This document shows positions 9,448-19,828 of a stretch of DNA of 64,000 nt, one piece after another. A model generated the notes under the pieces. The model saw nothing but the letters and a program-made list of their open reading frames with translations. It searched no databases and had not been told where the DNA came from. Both the position numbers and the translations under genes were made by a program. The stretch is from an uncultured Burkholderiaceae bacterium (lineage in GTDB: Bacteria > Pseudomonadota > Gammaproteobacteria > Burkholderiales > Burkholderiaceae_B), in assembly GCA_937888805.1 (NCBI GenBank), contig CALBEY010000070.1:26608-90607 (forward strand), in the 5' to 3' direction. Numbering within the stretch: position 1 is the first letter of the stretch; each line of letters starts with the position of its first letter.

Positions 9448-12033
9448 TTAGGTTTCAATCGTGTCGGCCACGTCTTTGTAGTCGGCGATCTGATCAAAGT
9501 TAAGGTATTGATAGATCTGCTCACCGTTGCTGTTGATGACACCCATGTCGGTCATGTATTCCTCACGTGTCGGGATGCGTCCTAAACGTGAGCAAATGGC
9601 CGCAAGCTCAGCAGAACCCAAGTAAACATTGGTGTTCTTGCCCAAACGGTTAGGGAAGTTACGGGTGCTTGTTGACATCACCGTGGCACCCTCACGAACT
9701 TGTGCTTGGTTACCCATGCATAAAGAGCAACCAGGCATTTCTGTTCGGGCACCAGCGCTGCCAAAGACGCCGTAGTGGCCTTCTTCCGTCAATTGCTGGG
9801 CGTCCATCTTGGTGGGCGGGGCCACCCAGAGCTTGACAGGGATGTCGCGTTTGCCTTCGAGCAATTTTGAAGCCGCACGAAAGTGACCAATGTTGGTCAT
9901 GCAACTGCCAATAAAGACCTCGTCAATTTTGGCGCCCGCCACATCGGACAGGGTTTTGACATCGTCGGGATCGTTGGGGCAAGCCAAGATTGGCTCAATG
10001 ATTTCATTCATGTCGATTTCGATGACCGCGGTGTATTGTGCATCGGCGTCGGCTTTGAGCAGCTTCGGATCGTCAAGCCAAGCTTGCATGGCATTGATTC
10101 GGCGCACCATGCTGCGCTCATCTTCGTAGCCATTGGCGATCATCCACTTCAACATCACGATATTGCTCTGCAGGTACTCGATGATGGGTTCTTTATTCAG
10201 GTGCACGGTGCAACCGGCTGCTGAACGTTCGGCTGAGGCATCTGATAACTCAAAGGCTTGCTCAACTTTTAAGTCAGGCAGTCCTTCGATTTCCAGCACG
10301 CGACCAGAAAAGATGTTTTTCTTACCTTGCTTTTCTACTGTTAACAGGCCGCTCTTGATGGCATACAGCGGAATGGCATTGACAAGATCTCGTAACGTTA
10401 CGCCGGGTTGCATTTTGCCCTTAAAACGCACCAGCACCGATTCAGGCATGTCCAAAGGCATCACGCCTGTGGCCGCAGCAAACGCCACCAAACCCGAGCC
10501 AGCAGGAAAGCTGATACCAATCGGAAAGCGGGTGTGAGAATCACCGCCGGTACCAACCGTGTCAGGCAACAACATACGGTTAAGCCAAGAGTGAATCACG
10601 CCATCGCCAGGACGCAAAGAAATGCCGCCACGCGTGCTGATGAAGTGTGGCAATGTGTGGTGGGTTTTGACATCAACAGGCTTAGGGTAGGCAGCGGTGT
10701 GGCAAAACGACTGCATGACCAAGTCCGCAGAGAAGCCCAAGCAGGCTAAGTCTTTCAGTTCGTCCCGTGTCATCGGCCCAGTGGTGTCTTGGCTACCCAC
10801 AGAGGTCATGCGTGGCTCACAGTAGGTGCCAGGGCGCACACCCATGCCTTCTGGTAAGCCGCAAGCGCGACCCACCATTTTCTGTGCCAGCGTGAAACCC
10901 TTGCCCGTATCAGCAGGGTTGTGTGGCAAACGGAAAACCGTTGAAGGTGGTAAACCTAAGGCTTCGCGCGCCTTGGTTGTGAGGCCTCGACCAACGATCA
11001 AAGGGATACGGCCACCTGCGCGAACTTCATCAAAGAGCACGTCTGATTTGACTTCAAATTCAGCGATGACTTTGCCGTCTTTAAGGGCTTTGCCCTCGTA
11101 AGGGCGCAGCTCAATGACGTCGCCCATATTCATCTGCGAGACATCAAGCTCGATGGGTAGTGCACCCGCATCTTCCATGGTGTTGTAGAAAATGGGTGCA
11201 ATCTTGCTGCCCAAGCACACGCCGCCAAAACGTTTGTTAGGCACGAACGGAATATCTTGTCCCGTGAACCAAAGCACTGAGTTGGTGGCTGACTTGCGTG
11301 AGGAGCCAGTGCCCACAACGTCGCCAACATAGGCGATGAGGTGACCCTTGGCCTTGAGTTCGTCGATCAGTTTGATCGGTCCTGTTTTACCGGCATCGTC
11401 GGGTTCAATGCCAGGACGTGGGTTTTTGAGCATGGCCAAAGCGTGCAACGGGATATCAGGACGTGTCCAAGCATCAGGTGCGGGCGACAAGTCGTCGGTG
11501 TTGGTTTCGCCAGTCACTTTCAAAACCGTGAGTTTTACGCTTTGAGGAAACTCAGGGCGGCTAGTGAACCACTCGGCATCAGCCCAGCTTTGCATCACAC
11601 TTTTGGCGTTGGCACTGCCTTTGTCGGCTTTTTCTTTGACGTCATGGAAAGCATCAAACATCAACAATGTCTTCTTAAGCCCTTCAGCGGCAATCGATCC
11701 CACAACAGCATCGTCGAGTAATTCAACCATTGCCACGATGTTGTAACCGCCGAGCATGGTGCCCAAGAGCTCAGTGGCGCGTTCACGCGAGATCACGGGG
11801 CTTTTTTCTGTGCCATGTGCCAAAGCTGCCAAGTAAGACGCTTTGACCTTGGCGGCATCATCGACGCCGGCCGGCACCCGGTTCACCAAAAGGTCTACCA
11901 GAAAATCTTCTTCGCCTTTGGGTGGCGATTTGATCAGCTCGATCAATTCAGCGACTTGCGCGGCGGTCAGTGGTAGCGGAGGGATTCCAAGCGCAGCGCG
12001 CTCGGCAACATGTTCACGGTAGGCTACTAGCAT
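9448..12033 (-). CDS. acnB: Bifunctional aconitate hydratase 2/2-methylisocitrate dehydratase
   Basis: AcnB is the main TCA aconitase in many proteobacteria and can also hydrate 2-methylaconitate. The protein (861 residues) has the B-type order, with the HEAT-like and swivel domains at the N-terminus ([19 protein letters not shown]) and the cluster domain at the C-terminus. Cluster ligands are C711 (GSCMTN) and C769/C772 (GCSLCMGN). A strong palindrome identical to one beside the gntR gene lies 82-102 bp upstream of the start, so this gene is a likely target of that regulator. A rho-independent terminator follows. Confidence 0.96.
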   Translation of the reverse strand: MLVAYREHVAERAALGIPPLPLTAAQVAELIELIKSPPKGEEDFLVDLLVNRVPAGVDDAAKVKASYLAALAHGTEKSPVISRERATELLGTMLGGYNIVAMVELLDDAVVGSIAAEGLKKTLLMFDAFHDVKEKADKGSANAKSVMQSWADAEWFTSRPEFPQSVKLTVLKVTGETNTDDLSPAPDAWTRPDIPLHALAMLKNPRPGIEPDDAGKTGPIKLIDELKAKGHLIAYVGDVVGTGSSRKSATNSVLWFTGQDIPFVPNKRFGGVCLGSKIAPIFYNTMEDAGALPIELDVSQMNMGDVIELRPYEGKALKDGKVIAEFEVKSDVLFDEVRAGGRIPLIVGRGLTTKAREALGLPPSTVFRLPHNPADTGKGFTLAQKMVGRACGLPEGMGVRPGTYCEPRMTSVGSQDTTGPMTRDELKDLACLGFSADLVMQSFCHTAAYPKPVDVKTHHTLPHFISTRGGISLRPGDGVIHSWLNRMLLPDTVGTGGDSHTRFPIGISFPAGSGLVAFAAATGVMPLDMPESVLVRFKGKMQPGVTLRDLVNAIPLYAIKSGLLTVEKQGKKNIFSGRVLEIEGLPDLKVEQAFELSDASAERSAAGCTVHLNKEPIIEYLQSNIVMLKWMIANGYEDERSMVRRINAMQAWLDDPKLLKADADAQYTAVIEIDMNEIIEPILACPNDPDDVKTLSDVAGAKIDEVFIGSCMTNIGHFRAASKLLEGKRDIPVKLWVAPPTKMDAQQLTEEGHYGVFGSAGARTEMPGCSLCMGNQAQVREGATVMSTSTRNFPNRLGKNTNVYLGSAELAAICSRLGRIPTREEYMTDMGVINSNGEQIYQYLNFDQIADYKDVADTIET

Positions 12034-12114
12034 GGGTTTGGCCTTTTGAAGAAAGAGGAAATAAACGGGCTTGGTAATGCCTTATTTTAAGCCCACGGCT
12101 AAACGGAAGCAACT

Positions 12115-12135
12115 GTCTTATATCTTATATAAGAC
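12115..12135. promoter_or_regulatory. Palindromic operator candidate upstream of acnB
   Basis: The 21-bp element is GTCTTATA-N5-TATAAGAC and contains the perfect 12-bp palindrome TCTTATATAAGA. It lies directly after the stop of the acetyltransferase gene and about 80 bp before the acnB start. The same 21 bases recur at 19735-19755 between mdh and gntR. HutC-type GntR proteins bind AT-rich palindromes of this general kind, so the neighbouring GntR protein is the natural candidate. Confidence 0.7.
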
Positions 12136-12423
12136 TTACGATTTTCCTTGGTTTAGTAGCTCAGCATATTCAGGGTGGCGCTTAATATAGACAGCGGCAT
12201 ATGAGCAAGTGGGCACCACGCGCCACTTGTTTTGTCGTGCCGTGTCTAGCGCCACTTGAGTCAGTGCGGCAGCAATGCCTTTTCCGCCGACAGCAGCGGG
12301 TACGCCGGTATGGGTAATGGTCATGACCGTGCCATCCAGTTGGTAGTCCAGCACACACAAATGCCCGTCAACCGAGGTACTGAAACGGGGGTGTTTTGTT
12401 TCGTGTCTGATGTCATGCGTCAT
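12136..12423 (-). CDS. Small GNAT-like N-acetyltransferase (YjdJ type)
   Basis: This 95-residue protein matches the short COG2388 group of GNAT-like proteins: a compact acetyl-CoA binding core with the pattern GVPAAVGGKGIAAALTQVALD, then VVPTCSYAAVYIKRHPEY near the end. Substrates of this group are unknown. It is 57 bp downstream of prpF on the same strand and ends exactly where the acnB operator begins, so it is probably the last gene of the methylcitrate transcript. Its presence there may be incidental. Confidence 0.8.
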   Translation of the reverse strand: MTHDIRHETKHPRFSTSVDGHLCVLDYQLDGTVMTITHTGVPAAVGGKGIAAALTQVALDTARQNKWRVVPTCSYAAVYIKRHPEYAELLNQGKS

Positions 12424-12480
12424 GGCAACTCCAATCCGTGGTCTGCGCTGAATTTGATAGGTCGAGGCAGAGATGAGGTT

Positions 12481-13671
12481 CTAAAAGGTGTCACTTGGCA
12501 CGCGAACCTGACCTTCCATCAAAACACGAGCGCTACGACTCATCATGACCTTCTTGACCGACCACTGTCCGTTGACTTGGTCGGCGGTTGCACCCACCCT
12601 GAGCGTGCCTGATGGGTGCCCAAAACGCACCGCCTCAAGCTTGCCGCCGCCTGCCGCTAAGTTAACCAGTGTGCCAGGGATGGCGGCAGCTGTGCCAATG
12701 GCCACTGCCGCTGTGCCCATCATGGCATGATGTAGCTTGCCCATCGACATGGCGCGCACCAACAGGTCAATGTCCTGCGCTTTGATGGCCTTGGCGCTCG
12801 ATGAGATGTAGTCCAATGGTTTGGCAACAAACGCCACTTTAGGCGTGTGTTGGCGCTTGGCTGCCTCGTCGACGTGCTTAATCAAGCCCATGCGCACTGC
12901 ACCGTGAGCTCGGATGGTCTCAAACATAGCCAACGCACGGGCGTCGCCGTTGATATCGTCTTGCAATTCGACCCCTTTGTAACCAATCGCTTCGGCGTTT
13001 AAAAAGATCGTCGGAATACCAGCGTTGATCATGGTGGCCTTCAATGTGCCCACGCCTGGGACATCTAAGTCATCGATCAGATTGCCAGTGGGAAATAGGG
13101 CGCCGGCTGCGCCGTCTTCTTCAGCAGCTGGATCCATGAACTCTAGCGCGACTTCGGCGGCTGGAAAGGTCACCCCATCCAACTCAAAATCACCGGTTTC
13201 CTGAACCAGTCCATTGGTGATAGGCACATGGGCAATGATGGTCTTACCGATATTGGCTTGCCAGATTCGCACAATGGCCACGCCGTTTTCTGGAATTCGA
13301 TTGGCATCGACCAAACCGTTGGCGATACCAAAGGGGCCGACGGCGGCAGATAAGTTGCCGCAGTTGCCACTCCAATCGACAAAGGCTTTGTCAATAGACA
13401 CTTGCCCAAACAAATAATCGATGTCGTGATCAGGGCGGCTACTTTTGCAAAGAATGACTGTCTTGCTGGTACTTGACGTTGCCCCGCCCATGCCGTCGAT
13501 TTGCTTCTCGTAAGGATCTGGGCTACCGATGATGCGCATCAATAACGCATCGCGAGCGGGCCCTGGTGTTTGTGCCGCTTCGGGCAAGTCTCCAACGCGA
13601 AAGAAAACACCCTTGCTGGTGCCTCCGCGCATGTAAGTGGCGGGTACTTTGATCTGAGGTGCGTGGGTCAT
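12481..13671 (-). CDS. prpF: 2-methylaconitate cis-trans isomerase
   Basis: PrpF isomerises the trans-2-methylaconitate made by AcnD so that it can be hydrated to 2-methylisocitrate in propionate breakdown. The protein (396 residues) starts with PATYMRGGTSKGVFF and has GNCGNLSAAVGPFGI, both characteristic of the PrpF branch of the diaminopimelate-epimerase fold. It follows acnD with a 51-bp gap. acnD and prpF replace the single prpD enzyme found in enteric bacteria, and no prpD is visible here, so this is the complete AcnD/PrpF variant. Confidence 0.95.
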   Translation of the reverse strand: MTHAPQIKVPATYMRGGTSKGVFFRVGDLPEAAQTPGPARDALLMRIIGSPDPYEKQIDGMGGATSSTSKTVILCKSSRPDHDIDYLFGQVSIDKAFVDWSGNCGNLSAAVGPFGIANGLVDANRIPENGVAIVRIWQANIGKTIIAHVPITNGLVQETGDFELDGVTFPAAEVALEFMDPAAEEDGAAGALFPTGNLIDDLDVPGVGTLKATMINAGIPTIFLNAEAIGYKGVELQDDINGDARALAMFETIRAHGAVRMGLIKHVDEAAKRQHTPKVAFVAKPLDYISSSAKAIKAQDIDLLVRAMSMGKLHHAMMGTAAVAIGTAAAIPGTLVNLAAGGGKLEAVRFGHPSGTLRVGATADQVNGQWSVKKVMMSRSARVLMEGQVRVPSDTF

Positions 13672-13722
13672 GGCAAAGATTCCATTGATAGTGTTGGTTC
13701 AGCTTGGGCATGCAGCTAAGCC

Positions 13723-16317
13723 TCAAGGGGCAGTAGCGGACTCCAAGAAATCCTCGGCAAAACGTTGCAATACACCGCCCGCCTTGTAAATCGAAACTTC
13801 CTCAGCGGTATCTAGCCGGCAAGTCACGGGCACCTGATATTTTTCACCATTTCTACGATTAATGATCAGCGTCAGCGTCGCACGTGGCGTGGGTTCACCA
13901 ATCACATCATAGGTTTCGGTGCCATCAATGGCTAGCGTTTTGCGGTCAGTGCCGGCTTTGAATTCCAGTGGCAACACCCCCATGCCGACAAGATTGGTGC
14001 GGTGAATGCGTTCAAACCCTTCGGCTGCGATCGCCTCGACACCAGCCAAACGCACGCCCTTGGCTGCCCAGTCGCGCGATGAACCTTGGCCGTAGTCAGC
14101 TCCGGCAATGATGATAAGCGGTTGCTTGCGATTGATGTAGGTTTCAATCGCTTCCCACATGCGAGTGATTTGGCCTTCAGGCTCAATGCGAGCCAGGGAG
14201 CCTTGCTTTACCTTGCCATTTTCAAGCACCATCTCGTTGAGCAACTTTGGGTTGGCAAATGTTGCGCGTTGAGCGGTCAAGTGGTCACCACGGTGAGTGG
14301 CGTAAGAGTTGAAATCTTCTTCGGGCAATCCCATTTTGGCCAAATACTCGCCAGCGGCGCTGTCGAGCATGATGGCGTTCGAGGGCGACAAGTGATCGGT
14401 GGTGATGTTGTCACCCAGGACGGCCAGCGGCCGCATACCCGTGAGTGCCCGTTGCCCAGCCAAAGCGCCTTCCCAGTAGGGTGGACGACGAATGTAAGTG
14501 CTTTGTGAACGCCAAGCATATAGCGGGCTCACCGACTCGCCACTTTGGACGCTCGCGGCGAACATGGGTTCGTACACTTTACGAAACTGCGCTGGTTTAA
14601 CGCTCGCGGCCACGACAGCAGCGATTTCCGCGTCGGATGGCCAGATGTCTTTTAGCGTGACGGGATTTCCTTGTGGGTCAAAACCCAGAATATCTTTTTC
14701 AATATCAAAGCGAATCGTGCCTGCAATGGCGTAGGCCACCACTAGGGCGGGGGATGCCAGAAAGGCTTGCTTGGCATAGGGATGGATACGGCCATCAAAG
14801 TTACGGTTGCCTGATAAAACGGCCGTGGCATACAAGTCGCGATCGATGATTTCTTGCTGGATTTTGGGGTCAAGCGCGCCACTCATGCCATTACAGGTGG
14901 TGCAAGCAAAGGCCACAATACCGAAACCCAACTTTTCAAGTTCAGTGAGTAACTGGGCATCTTTAAGGTAAAGCTCAACCGTTTTTGAGCCAGGCGCCAG
15001 TGAGCTTTTGACCCAAGGTTTGCGGGTCAAACCGCGCGCGTTGGCGTTACGAGCGAGCAAACCCGCCGAGATCACGTTATGCGGATTGCTGGTGTTGGTG
15101 CAGCTGGTGATGGCGGCGATGATGACCGCGCCGTCAGGCATCAGGCCAGCTTCGTTTTCAACGACACCTGAGATACCGTTGGCCGCCAGATCGCTGGTCG
15201 CGACACGTCGGTGAGGGTTTGAAGGGCCTGCAATATTTCGATGCACTGATGACAAATCAAACTCAATCACGCGCTCGTATTGGGCGGTGGTCATGCTGTC
15301 GGCCCAGAGTCCCGTTTCTTTGGCGTAGATTTCAACGAGTTTGATTTGCGGCTCTTCACGACCGGTCAGACGCAGATAGTCGATGGTTTGTTGGTCGATA
15401 TAAAACATAGCCGCAGTGGCGCCATACTCTGGTGTCATGTTCGAAATAGTGGCGCGGTCACCAAGCGTGAGGTGCGAGGCTCCATCGCCGAAGAACTCAA
15501 GATAAGAGGAGACGACTTTTTGGTTGCGTAAAAACTCGGTCAGTGCCAAGACCATGTCTGTGGCCGTGATGCCTGACTGCAACCGACCAGTGAGTTTCAC
15601 GCCGATGATTTCAGGCAAGCGCATCCACGATGCGCGCCCGAGCATCACGCTTTCGGCTTCTAATCCACCCACGCCGATGGCAATAACACCTAACGCGTCA
15701 ACATGGGGGGTGTGACTGTCAGTACCAACCAAGGTATCAGGAAAGGCGACCCCGTCACGCGCGTGCACCACGGGTGACATCCGTTCGAGGTTGATCTGGT
15801 GCATGATGCCGTTACCGGGTGGAATCACATCAACATTTTTAAAAGCTTTTTTGGTCCAATTGATGAAGTGAAAACGATCTTCATTGCGTCGGTCTTCAAT
15901 GGCCCGGTTTTTTTCAAAGGCTTGGGGATCATCGCCACCGCTTTCGACGGCCAACGAGTGATCAACAATCAGCTGCGTGGGCACCACTGGATTGACCAAT
16001 GCGGGGTCACCGCCCCTAGCGGCAATCGCATCTCTCAAACCTGCTAAATCAACCAAGGCCGTTTGGCCAAGAATGTCGTGACACACAACGCGCGCTGGGA
16101 ACCACGGGAAATCAAGGTCACGCTTGCGTTCTATCAGTTGCTTCAGCGCATCGGTTAGCATCAGCGGGTCGCATCGCCGAACCAAGTTTTCGGCGTGGAC
16201 TCGAGAGGTGTATGGCAGCGTATCGTAGGCACCAGGCTGGATTGAATCAATCGCTTCGCGGGCATCGAAATAGTCGAGCGCGGTTCCGGGCAGTGATTTG
16301 CGATACGCAGTGTTCAT
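13723..16317 (-). CDS. acnD: Fe/S-dependent 2-methylcitrate dehydratase
   Basis: AcnD dehydrates 2-methylcitrate to 2-methylaconitate in the methylcitrate cycle. The protein (864 residues) is an AcnA-like iron-sulfur hydrolyase; cluster ligands are C406 ([10 protein letters not shown]) and C472/C475 (ACTTCNGMSG). It was separated from AcnA by its place between prpC and prpF and by its shorter length. The enzyme depends on prpF downstream for useful product. The 85-bp gap after prpC carries a strong GC hairpin. Confidence 0.95.
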   Translation of the reverse strand: MNTAYRKSLPGTALDYFDAREAIDSIQPGAYDTLPYTSRVHAENLVRRCDPLMLTDALKQLIERKRDLDFPWFPARVVCHDILGQTALVDLAGLRDAIAARGGDPALVNPVVPTQLIVDHSLAVESGGDDPQAFEKNRAIEDRRNEDRFHFINWTKKAFKNVDVIPPGNGIMHQINLERMSPVVHARDGVAFPDTLVGTDSHTPHVDALGVIAIGVGGLEAESVMLGRASWMRLPEIIGVKLTGRLQSGITATDMVLALTEFLRNQKVVSSYLEFFGDGASHLTLGDRATISNMTPEYGATAAMFYIDQQTIDYLRLTGREEPQIKLVEIYAKETGLWADSMTTAQYERVIEFDLSSVHRNIAGPSNPHRRVATSDLAANGISGVVENEAGLMPDGAVIIAAITSCTNTSNPHNVISAGLLARNANARGLTRKPWVKSSLAPGSKTVELYLKDAQLLTELEKLGFGIVAFACTTCNGMSGALDPKIQQEIIDRDLYATAVLSGNRNFDGRIHPYAKQAFLASPALVVAYAIAGTIRFDIEKDILGFDPQGNPVTLKDIWPSDAEIAAVVAASVKPAQFRKVYEPMFAASVQSGESVSPLYAWRSQSTYIRRPPYWEGALAGQRALTGMRPLAVLGDNITTDHLSPSNAIMLDSAAGEYLAKMGLPEEDFNSYATHRGDHLTAQRATFANPKLLNEMVLENGKVKQGSLARIEPEGQITRMWEAIETYINRKQPLIIIAGADYGQGSSRDWAAKGVRLAGVEAIAAEGFERIHRTNLVGMGVLPLEFKAGTDRKTLAIDGTETYDVIGEPTPRATLTLIINRRNGEKYQVPVTCRLDTAEEVSIYKAGGVLQRFAEDFLESATAP

Positions 16318-16368
16318 GGCAGTCTCGGCAGAATAAAAAGGCGAATCAAAACAACAGTGCTGTTACTG

Positions 16369-16390
16369 ATCGCGGGGCCCCCCCCGCGAT
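16369..16390 (-). other. GC-rich hairpin in the prpC-acnD gap
   Basis: ATCGCGGGG and CCCCGCGAT form a perfect 9-bp stem around a 4-base loop, with the prpC stop 12 bp upstream in the transcript. No T-run follows, so it is not an ordinary terminator. It could protect the 3' end of prpBC mRNA or set the ratio between prpBC and acnD-prpF. Confidence 0.5.
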
Positions 16391-16402
16391 GGTTTTGCAG
16401 GT

Positions 16403-17593
16403 TTACTTGCGTTTGGCAATTGGCACGAACGTCAGGTTTTCGGGGCCAGTGTAGTTGGCCGTTGGACGAATGATCTTGTTGTCGATGCGTTGCTCAATCA
16501 CATGGGCCGCCCAGCCAGCGGTGCGGGCGATCACAAACAATGGCGTAAACATTGACGTTGGCACACCCATCATGTGATACGAAACAGCAGAAAACCAGTC
16601 CAAATTAGGAAACATTTTTTTGGCATCCCACATCACGGTCTCAAGCCGTTCGGCGATGTCGAACATCTTGGTGTTACCTGCTTTTTTCGACAGGCGATGT
16701 GCCACAGCTTTGATGACCTTGTTCCGAGGATCGGAGATGGTGTAGACGGGGTGCCCAAAGCCAATCACGACTTCCCGGTTTTCGATACGGCGACGAACGT
16801 CAGCTTCTGCCTCGTCGGGCGTTTCGTAGCGCTTTTGTACTTCAAACGCCACTTCGTTGGCGCCACCGTGCTTAGGCCCACGCAAGGCGCCTATTGCGCC
16901 GGTGATGGCCGAATACATGTCTGAACCCGTGCCCGCAATCACTCGGCTGGCAAAGGTTGAGGCATTGAATTCGTGTTCTGCATACAAAATCAATGACGTG
17001 TGCATGGCACGAACCCATGACTGGTCGGGTTGTTTACCGTGCAGCACATGCAGGAAATGCCCGCCGATCGAGTCATCGTCAGTTTGGACATCAACAATCC
17101 TGCCGTTATGGCTGTAGTGATACCAGTAAAGCAGGGCGGAACCCAAGCAGGCCATCAAGCGATCGGCGATGTCTTTGGCGCCAGGCGTGTTGTGATCGTC
17201 TTTCTCGGGCAAAACGCAACCAAGAACAGAAGTGGCTGTACGCATCACATCCATGGGGTGGCTGGCTGCTGGTAGCGCTTCCATTGCGGCTTGCACTTGT
17301 GCGGGTAAGCCACGCAATGCTCGAAGCTTTTCTTTATATGCTGCAAGCTCAAATTTGTTAGGCAGAGTGCCGTGAATGAGTAGGTGAGCCACTTCTTCGA
17401 ATTCGCAAACATCGGCGAAGTCGAGAATATCGTAGCCGCGGTAGTGCAGGTCGTTGCCAGTGCGCCCGACGGTGCAAAGGGCGGTATTGCCAGCCACGAC
17501 ACCAGAGAGCGCCACCGATTTCTTGGGCTTGGGCACCACGGGATCGGCAGCGACTTTGGTTTTTGTAGCAGCGGTTTTTTTGGAAGTAGCCAT
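16403..17593 (-). CDS. prpC: 2-methylcitrate synthase
   Basis: PrpC condenses propionyl-CoA with oxaloacetate. The protein (396 residues) is of the citrate synthase family, with the active-site regions [13 protein letters not shown] and [14 protein letters not shown]. The GFGHPVY version and the shorter length distinguish it from the true citrate synthase gltA at 24.3 kb, which has GFGHRVY. The first 25 residues are Lys/Thr/Ala-rich and look disordered. It follows prpB with an 18-bp gap and is co-transcribed with it. Confidence 0.95.
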   Translation of the reverse strand: MATSKKTAATKTKVAADPVVPKPKKSVALSGVVAGNTALCTVGRTGNDLHYRGYDILDFADVCEFEEVAHLLIHGTLPNKFELAAYKEKLRALRGLPAQVQAAMEALPAASHPMDVMRTATSVLGCVLPEKDDHNTPGAKDIADRLMACLGSALLYWYHYSHNGRIVDVQTDDDSIGGHFLHVLHGKQPDQSWVRAMHTSLILYAEHEFNASTFASRVIAGTGSDMYSAITGAIGALRGPKHGGANEVAFEVQKRYETPDEAEADVRRRIENREVVIGFGHPVYTISDPRNKVIKAVAHRLSKKAGNTKMFDIAERLETVMWDAKKMFPNLDWFSAVSYHMMGVPTSMFTPLFVIARTAGWAAHVIEQRIDNKIIRPTANYTGPENLTFVPIAKRK

Positions 17594-17611
17594 GTGAAAC
17601 TCCTTGGTAAA

Positions 17612-18502
17612 TCAGGACTTGCCTTGTTCGAATAGTTGATCGAGCTGTTGCTCATAGACGTGGTACCCGATTCGATCGTAAAGTTCGTCGCGGGTTTGCA
17701 TCATGCCAACAATATTTTTTTGGTGACCATCACGTCGAATGGTCTCGTATACCGTTTCAGCCGCTTTGTTCATGGCCCTGAAGGCTGACAGGGGGTAGAG
17801 CACCATGCCAACGCCCACTGATTTCAGTTCTTCAACGGTGAACAGCGGTGTCTTGCCGAACTCCGTGATGTTCGCCAGCACAGGGACCTTGAGTGCTTTG
17901 ACAAATTTTTCGTAGGTTGGGAGGTCGTACGCGGCTTCCGCAAAAATGGCATCTGCACCTGCTTCTGCGCAAGCAATAGAACGTTCAATCGCAGCATCCA
18001 CGCCATGTGAGGCGATGGCGTCGGTTCGTGCAATGATGAAAAAATTTTCATCGGTTCTGGCGTCAGCAGCTGCTTTCACGCGGTCACGCATTTCCTCAGT
18101 CGAGACAACTTCTTTGCCGGGACGGTGACCACAACGTTTGGCGCCCACTTGGTCCTCAATGTGGCAAGCTGCTGCACCAAACTTGATCAAGCTTTTGATT
18201 GTTCGCGCAATATTGAACGCAGAAGGCCCAAAACCCGTGTCGATATCGACAAGTAATGGTATGTCACAGACGTCGGTGATGCGTCGCACGTCTGTGAGCA
18301 CATCGTCTAGGGTATTGATGCCCAAGTCAGGCAAGCCAAGCGATCCAGCTGCGACACCACCACCCGAGAGGTAAATGGCTTTGTAGCCCGCGCGTTTGGC
18401 TAGGAGGGCATGATTGGCGTTGATGGCGCCAATGATTTGTAAGGGGGATTCTTCTTTTATAGCGGTGCGGAACTTTGAACCGGCGCTGGCAGTTGAAGTC
18501 AT
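17612..18502 (-). CDS. prpB: 2-methylisocitrate lyase
   Basis: PrpB cleaves 2-methylisocitrate to pyruvate and succinate, the last step of the methylcitrate cycle. The protein (296 residues) belongs to the PEP mutase/isocitrate lyase superfamily and carries the catalytic [11 protein letters not shown] segment and the metal-site region LVDIDTGFG. It is the first gene of the leftward prpB-prpC-acnD-prpF run. No PrpR-type activator gene is near, and I found no copy of the GntR palindrome in the gap before it. Transcription could come from a local promoter or from mdh reading through its terminator. Confidence 0.95.
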   Translation of the reverse strand: MTSTASAGSKFRTAIKEESPLQIIGAINANHALLAKRAGYKAIYLSGGGVAAGSLGLPDLGINTLDDVLTDVRRITDVCDIPLLVDIDTGFGPSAFNIARTIKSLIKFGAAACHIEDQVGAKRCGHRPGKEVVSTEEMRDRVKAAADARTDENFFIIARTDAIASHGVDAAIERSIACAEAGADAIFAEAAYDLPTYEKFVKALKVPVLANITEFGKTPLFTVEELKSVGVGMVLYPLSAFRAMNKAAETVYETIRRDGHQKNIVGMMQTRDELYDRIGYHVYEQQLDQLFEQGKS

Positions 18503-18564
18503 GGTTGGTTTCCTGAGTCAGTGTTGCTATCGTGGGGTTAGTTGGCTATCAAGCGGACAAAGCG

Positions 18565-18605
18565 AAAAAATAGCCTGCCATGGTGTTGCGATAGCAGGCT
18601 ATTTT
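18565..18605 (-). terminator. Rho-independent terminator after mdh
   Basis: Arms AAAATAGCCTGC (18567-18578) and GCAGGCTATTTT (18594-18605) pair perfectly over 12 bp, and the minus strand continues with T residues. The hairpin begins 5 bp after the mdh stop. Confidence 0.9.
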
Positions 18606-18609
18606 CTTA

Positions 18610-19599
18610 TTACTTCAGCAAGTCAGCAACGCCGTCGCGCTCTTCTAAAAGCTCTTTCAGTGTTAAGTCCATGCGCTCGCGAGAGAACGCATCGATTTCA
18701 AGATCTTTCACGCGGTGGTATTGCCCGGCTTCGCAAGTCACCGGAACGCCATACATGATGCCTTCAGGGATGCCGTAAGAGCCATCTGAGGGGATCCCCA
18801 TCGTGACCCATTTGCCATTGGTGCCCATGACCCAATCGCGGATGTGATCAATGGCCGCATTGGCGGCCGATGCCGCTGAGGATAAGCCACGTGCTTCGAT
18901 AATGGCGGCGCCGCGTTTGCCGACCGTTGGCAAGAAGGTGTCGCGATTCCAGACATCGTCGTTGATGATCTTTGCAACATTTTGGCCACCGACAGTCGCA
19001 AAGCGGTAATCGGGGTACATGGTGGGTGAGTGATTGCCCCATACGGCAAGCTTTTGAATGTCTGCCACAGGGCGACCGAGCTTAGCCGCCAATTGCGACA
19101 GCGCCCGGTTATGGTCTAAACGAAGCATGGCGGTGAAATTGCTGGCTGACAAATCAGGTGCTGATTTCATGGCGATGTAAGCGTTGGTGTTGGCAGGGTT
19201 ACCCACAACCAAGACACGTACATTGCGATTGGCAACCGCGTTTAGCGCTTGACCCTGCACGGTAAAGATCTGTGCATTGACCGTTAACAGGTCTTTGCGC
19301 TCCATGCCTGGGCCGCGTGGACGTGAACCAACCAAAAGGGCCACTTCAACATCTTTAAAGGCCTCTTTGGGATCGCTGTGGGCTGACATGGATTGCAGCA
19401 GCGGAAACGCGCAGTCATCTAGCTCCATCATGACCCCCTTGAGCGCTTTTTGTGCCTTCTCCTCAGGGATCTCAAGCAGTTGTAGGATCACGGGTTGGTC
19501 TTTACCCAGCATTTCGCCGGACGCGATTCTAAACAGCAACGCATAACCAATTTGGCCGGCGGCGCCTGTAACCGCAACACGCATTGCAGGTTTTGACAT
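18610..19599 (-). CDS. mdh: Malate dehydrogenase (NAD)
   Basis: This enzyme oxidises malate to oxaloacetate in the TCA cycle. The protein (329 residues) is of the cytosolic-type MDH common in betaproteobacteria, with the dinucleotide-binding motif [12 protein letters not shown], substrate-binding arginines in [14 protein letters not shown], and the catalytic histidine in [12 protein letters not shown]. It is transcribed divergently from the GntR gene, and the palindromic operator lies about 135-160 bp upstream of its start. It ends in a strong terminator that separates it from prpB. Confidence 0.96.
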   Translation of the reverse strand: MSKPAMRVAVTGAAGQIGYALLFRIASGEMLGKDQPVILQLLEIPEEKAQKALKGVMMELDDCAFPLLQSMSAHSDPKEAFKDVEVALLVGSRPRGPGMERKDLLTVNAQIFTVQGQALNAVANRNVRVLVVGNPANTNAYIAMKSAPDLSASNFTAMLRLDHNRALSQLAAKLGRPVADIQKLAVWGNHSPTMYPDYRFATVGGQNVAKIINDDVWNRDTFLPTVGKRGAAIIEARGLSSAASAANAAIDHIRDWVMGTNGKWVTMGIPSDGSYGIPEGIMYGVPVTCEAGQYHRVKDLEIDAFSRERMDLTLKELLEERDGVADLLK

Positions 19600-19734
19600 A
19601 TCGGTCTCCGAGTAGAGTAGTAAAAAGTGTTATTTGACAGAAAATAAAGCTAATTCAGTTTAGCCCTTTTGATCACTAGGATCCGGTGCAAGAATGAGGG
19701 AAAGTTTAGACGAGGCATGACAGGCCAGTCAATA

Positions 19735-19762
19735 GTCTTATATCTTATATAAGACATAAGAT
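19735..19762. promoter_or_regulatory. Palindromic operator between mdh and gntR
   Basis: The first 21 bases repeat the acnB element exactly (GTCTTATA-N5-TATAAGAC). Here a fourth half-site ATAAGAT follows, so 19736-19761 forms a nearly symmetric run of outer and inner TCTTA/TAAGA half-sites around a central CTTATATAAG. It lies between divergent mdh and gntR and could let a regulator dimer pair repress both genes. The remainder of the 19600-19828 gap shows no other clear signal. Confidence 0.75.
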
Positions 19763-19828
19763 CATGGCATTTTTGATCTGGCTGTGGGACAATTTGGCAT
19801 TCGTTTCATTCACCTTAGGCATTTATTG

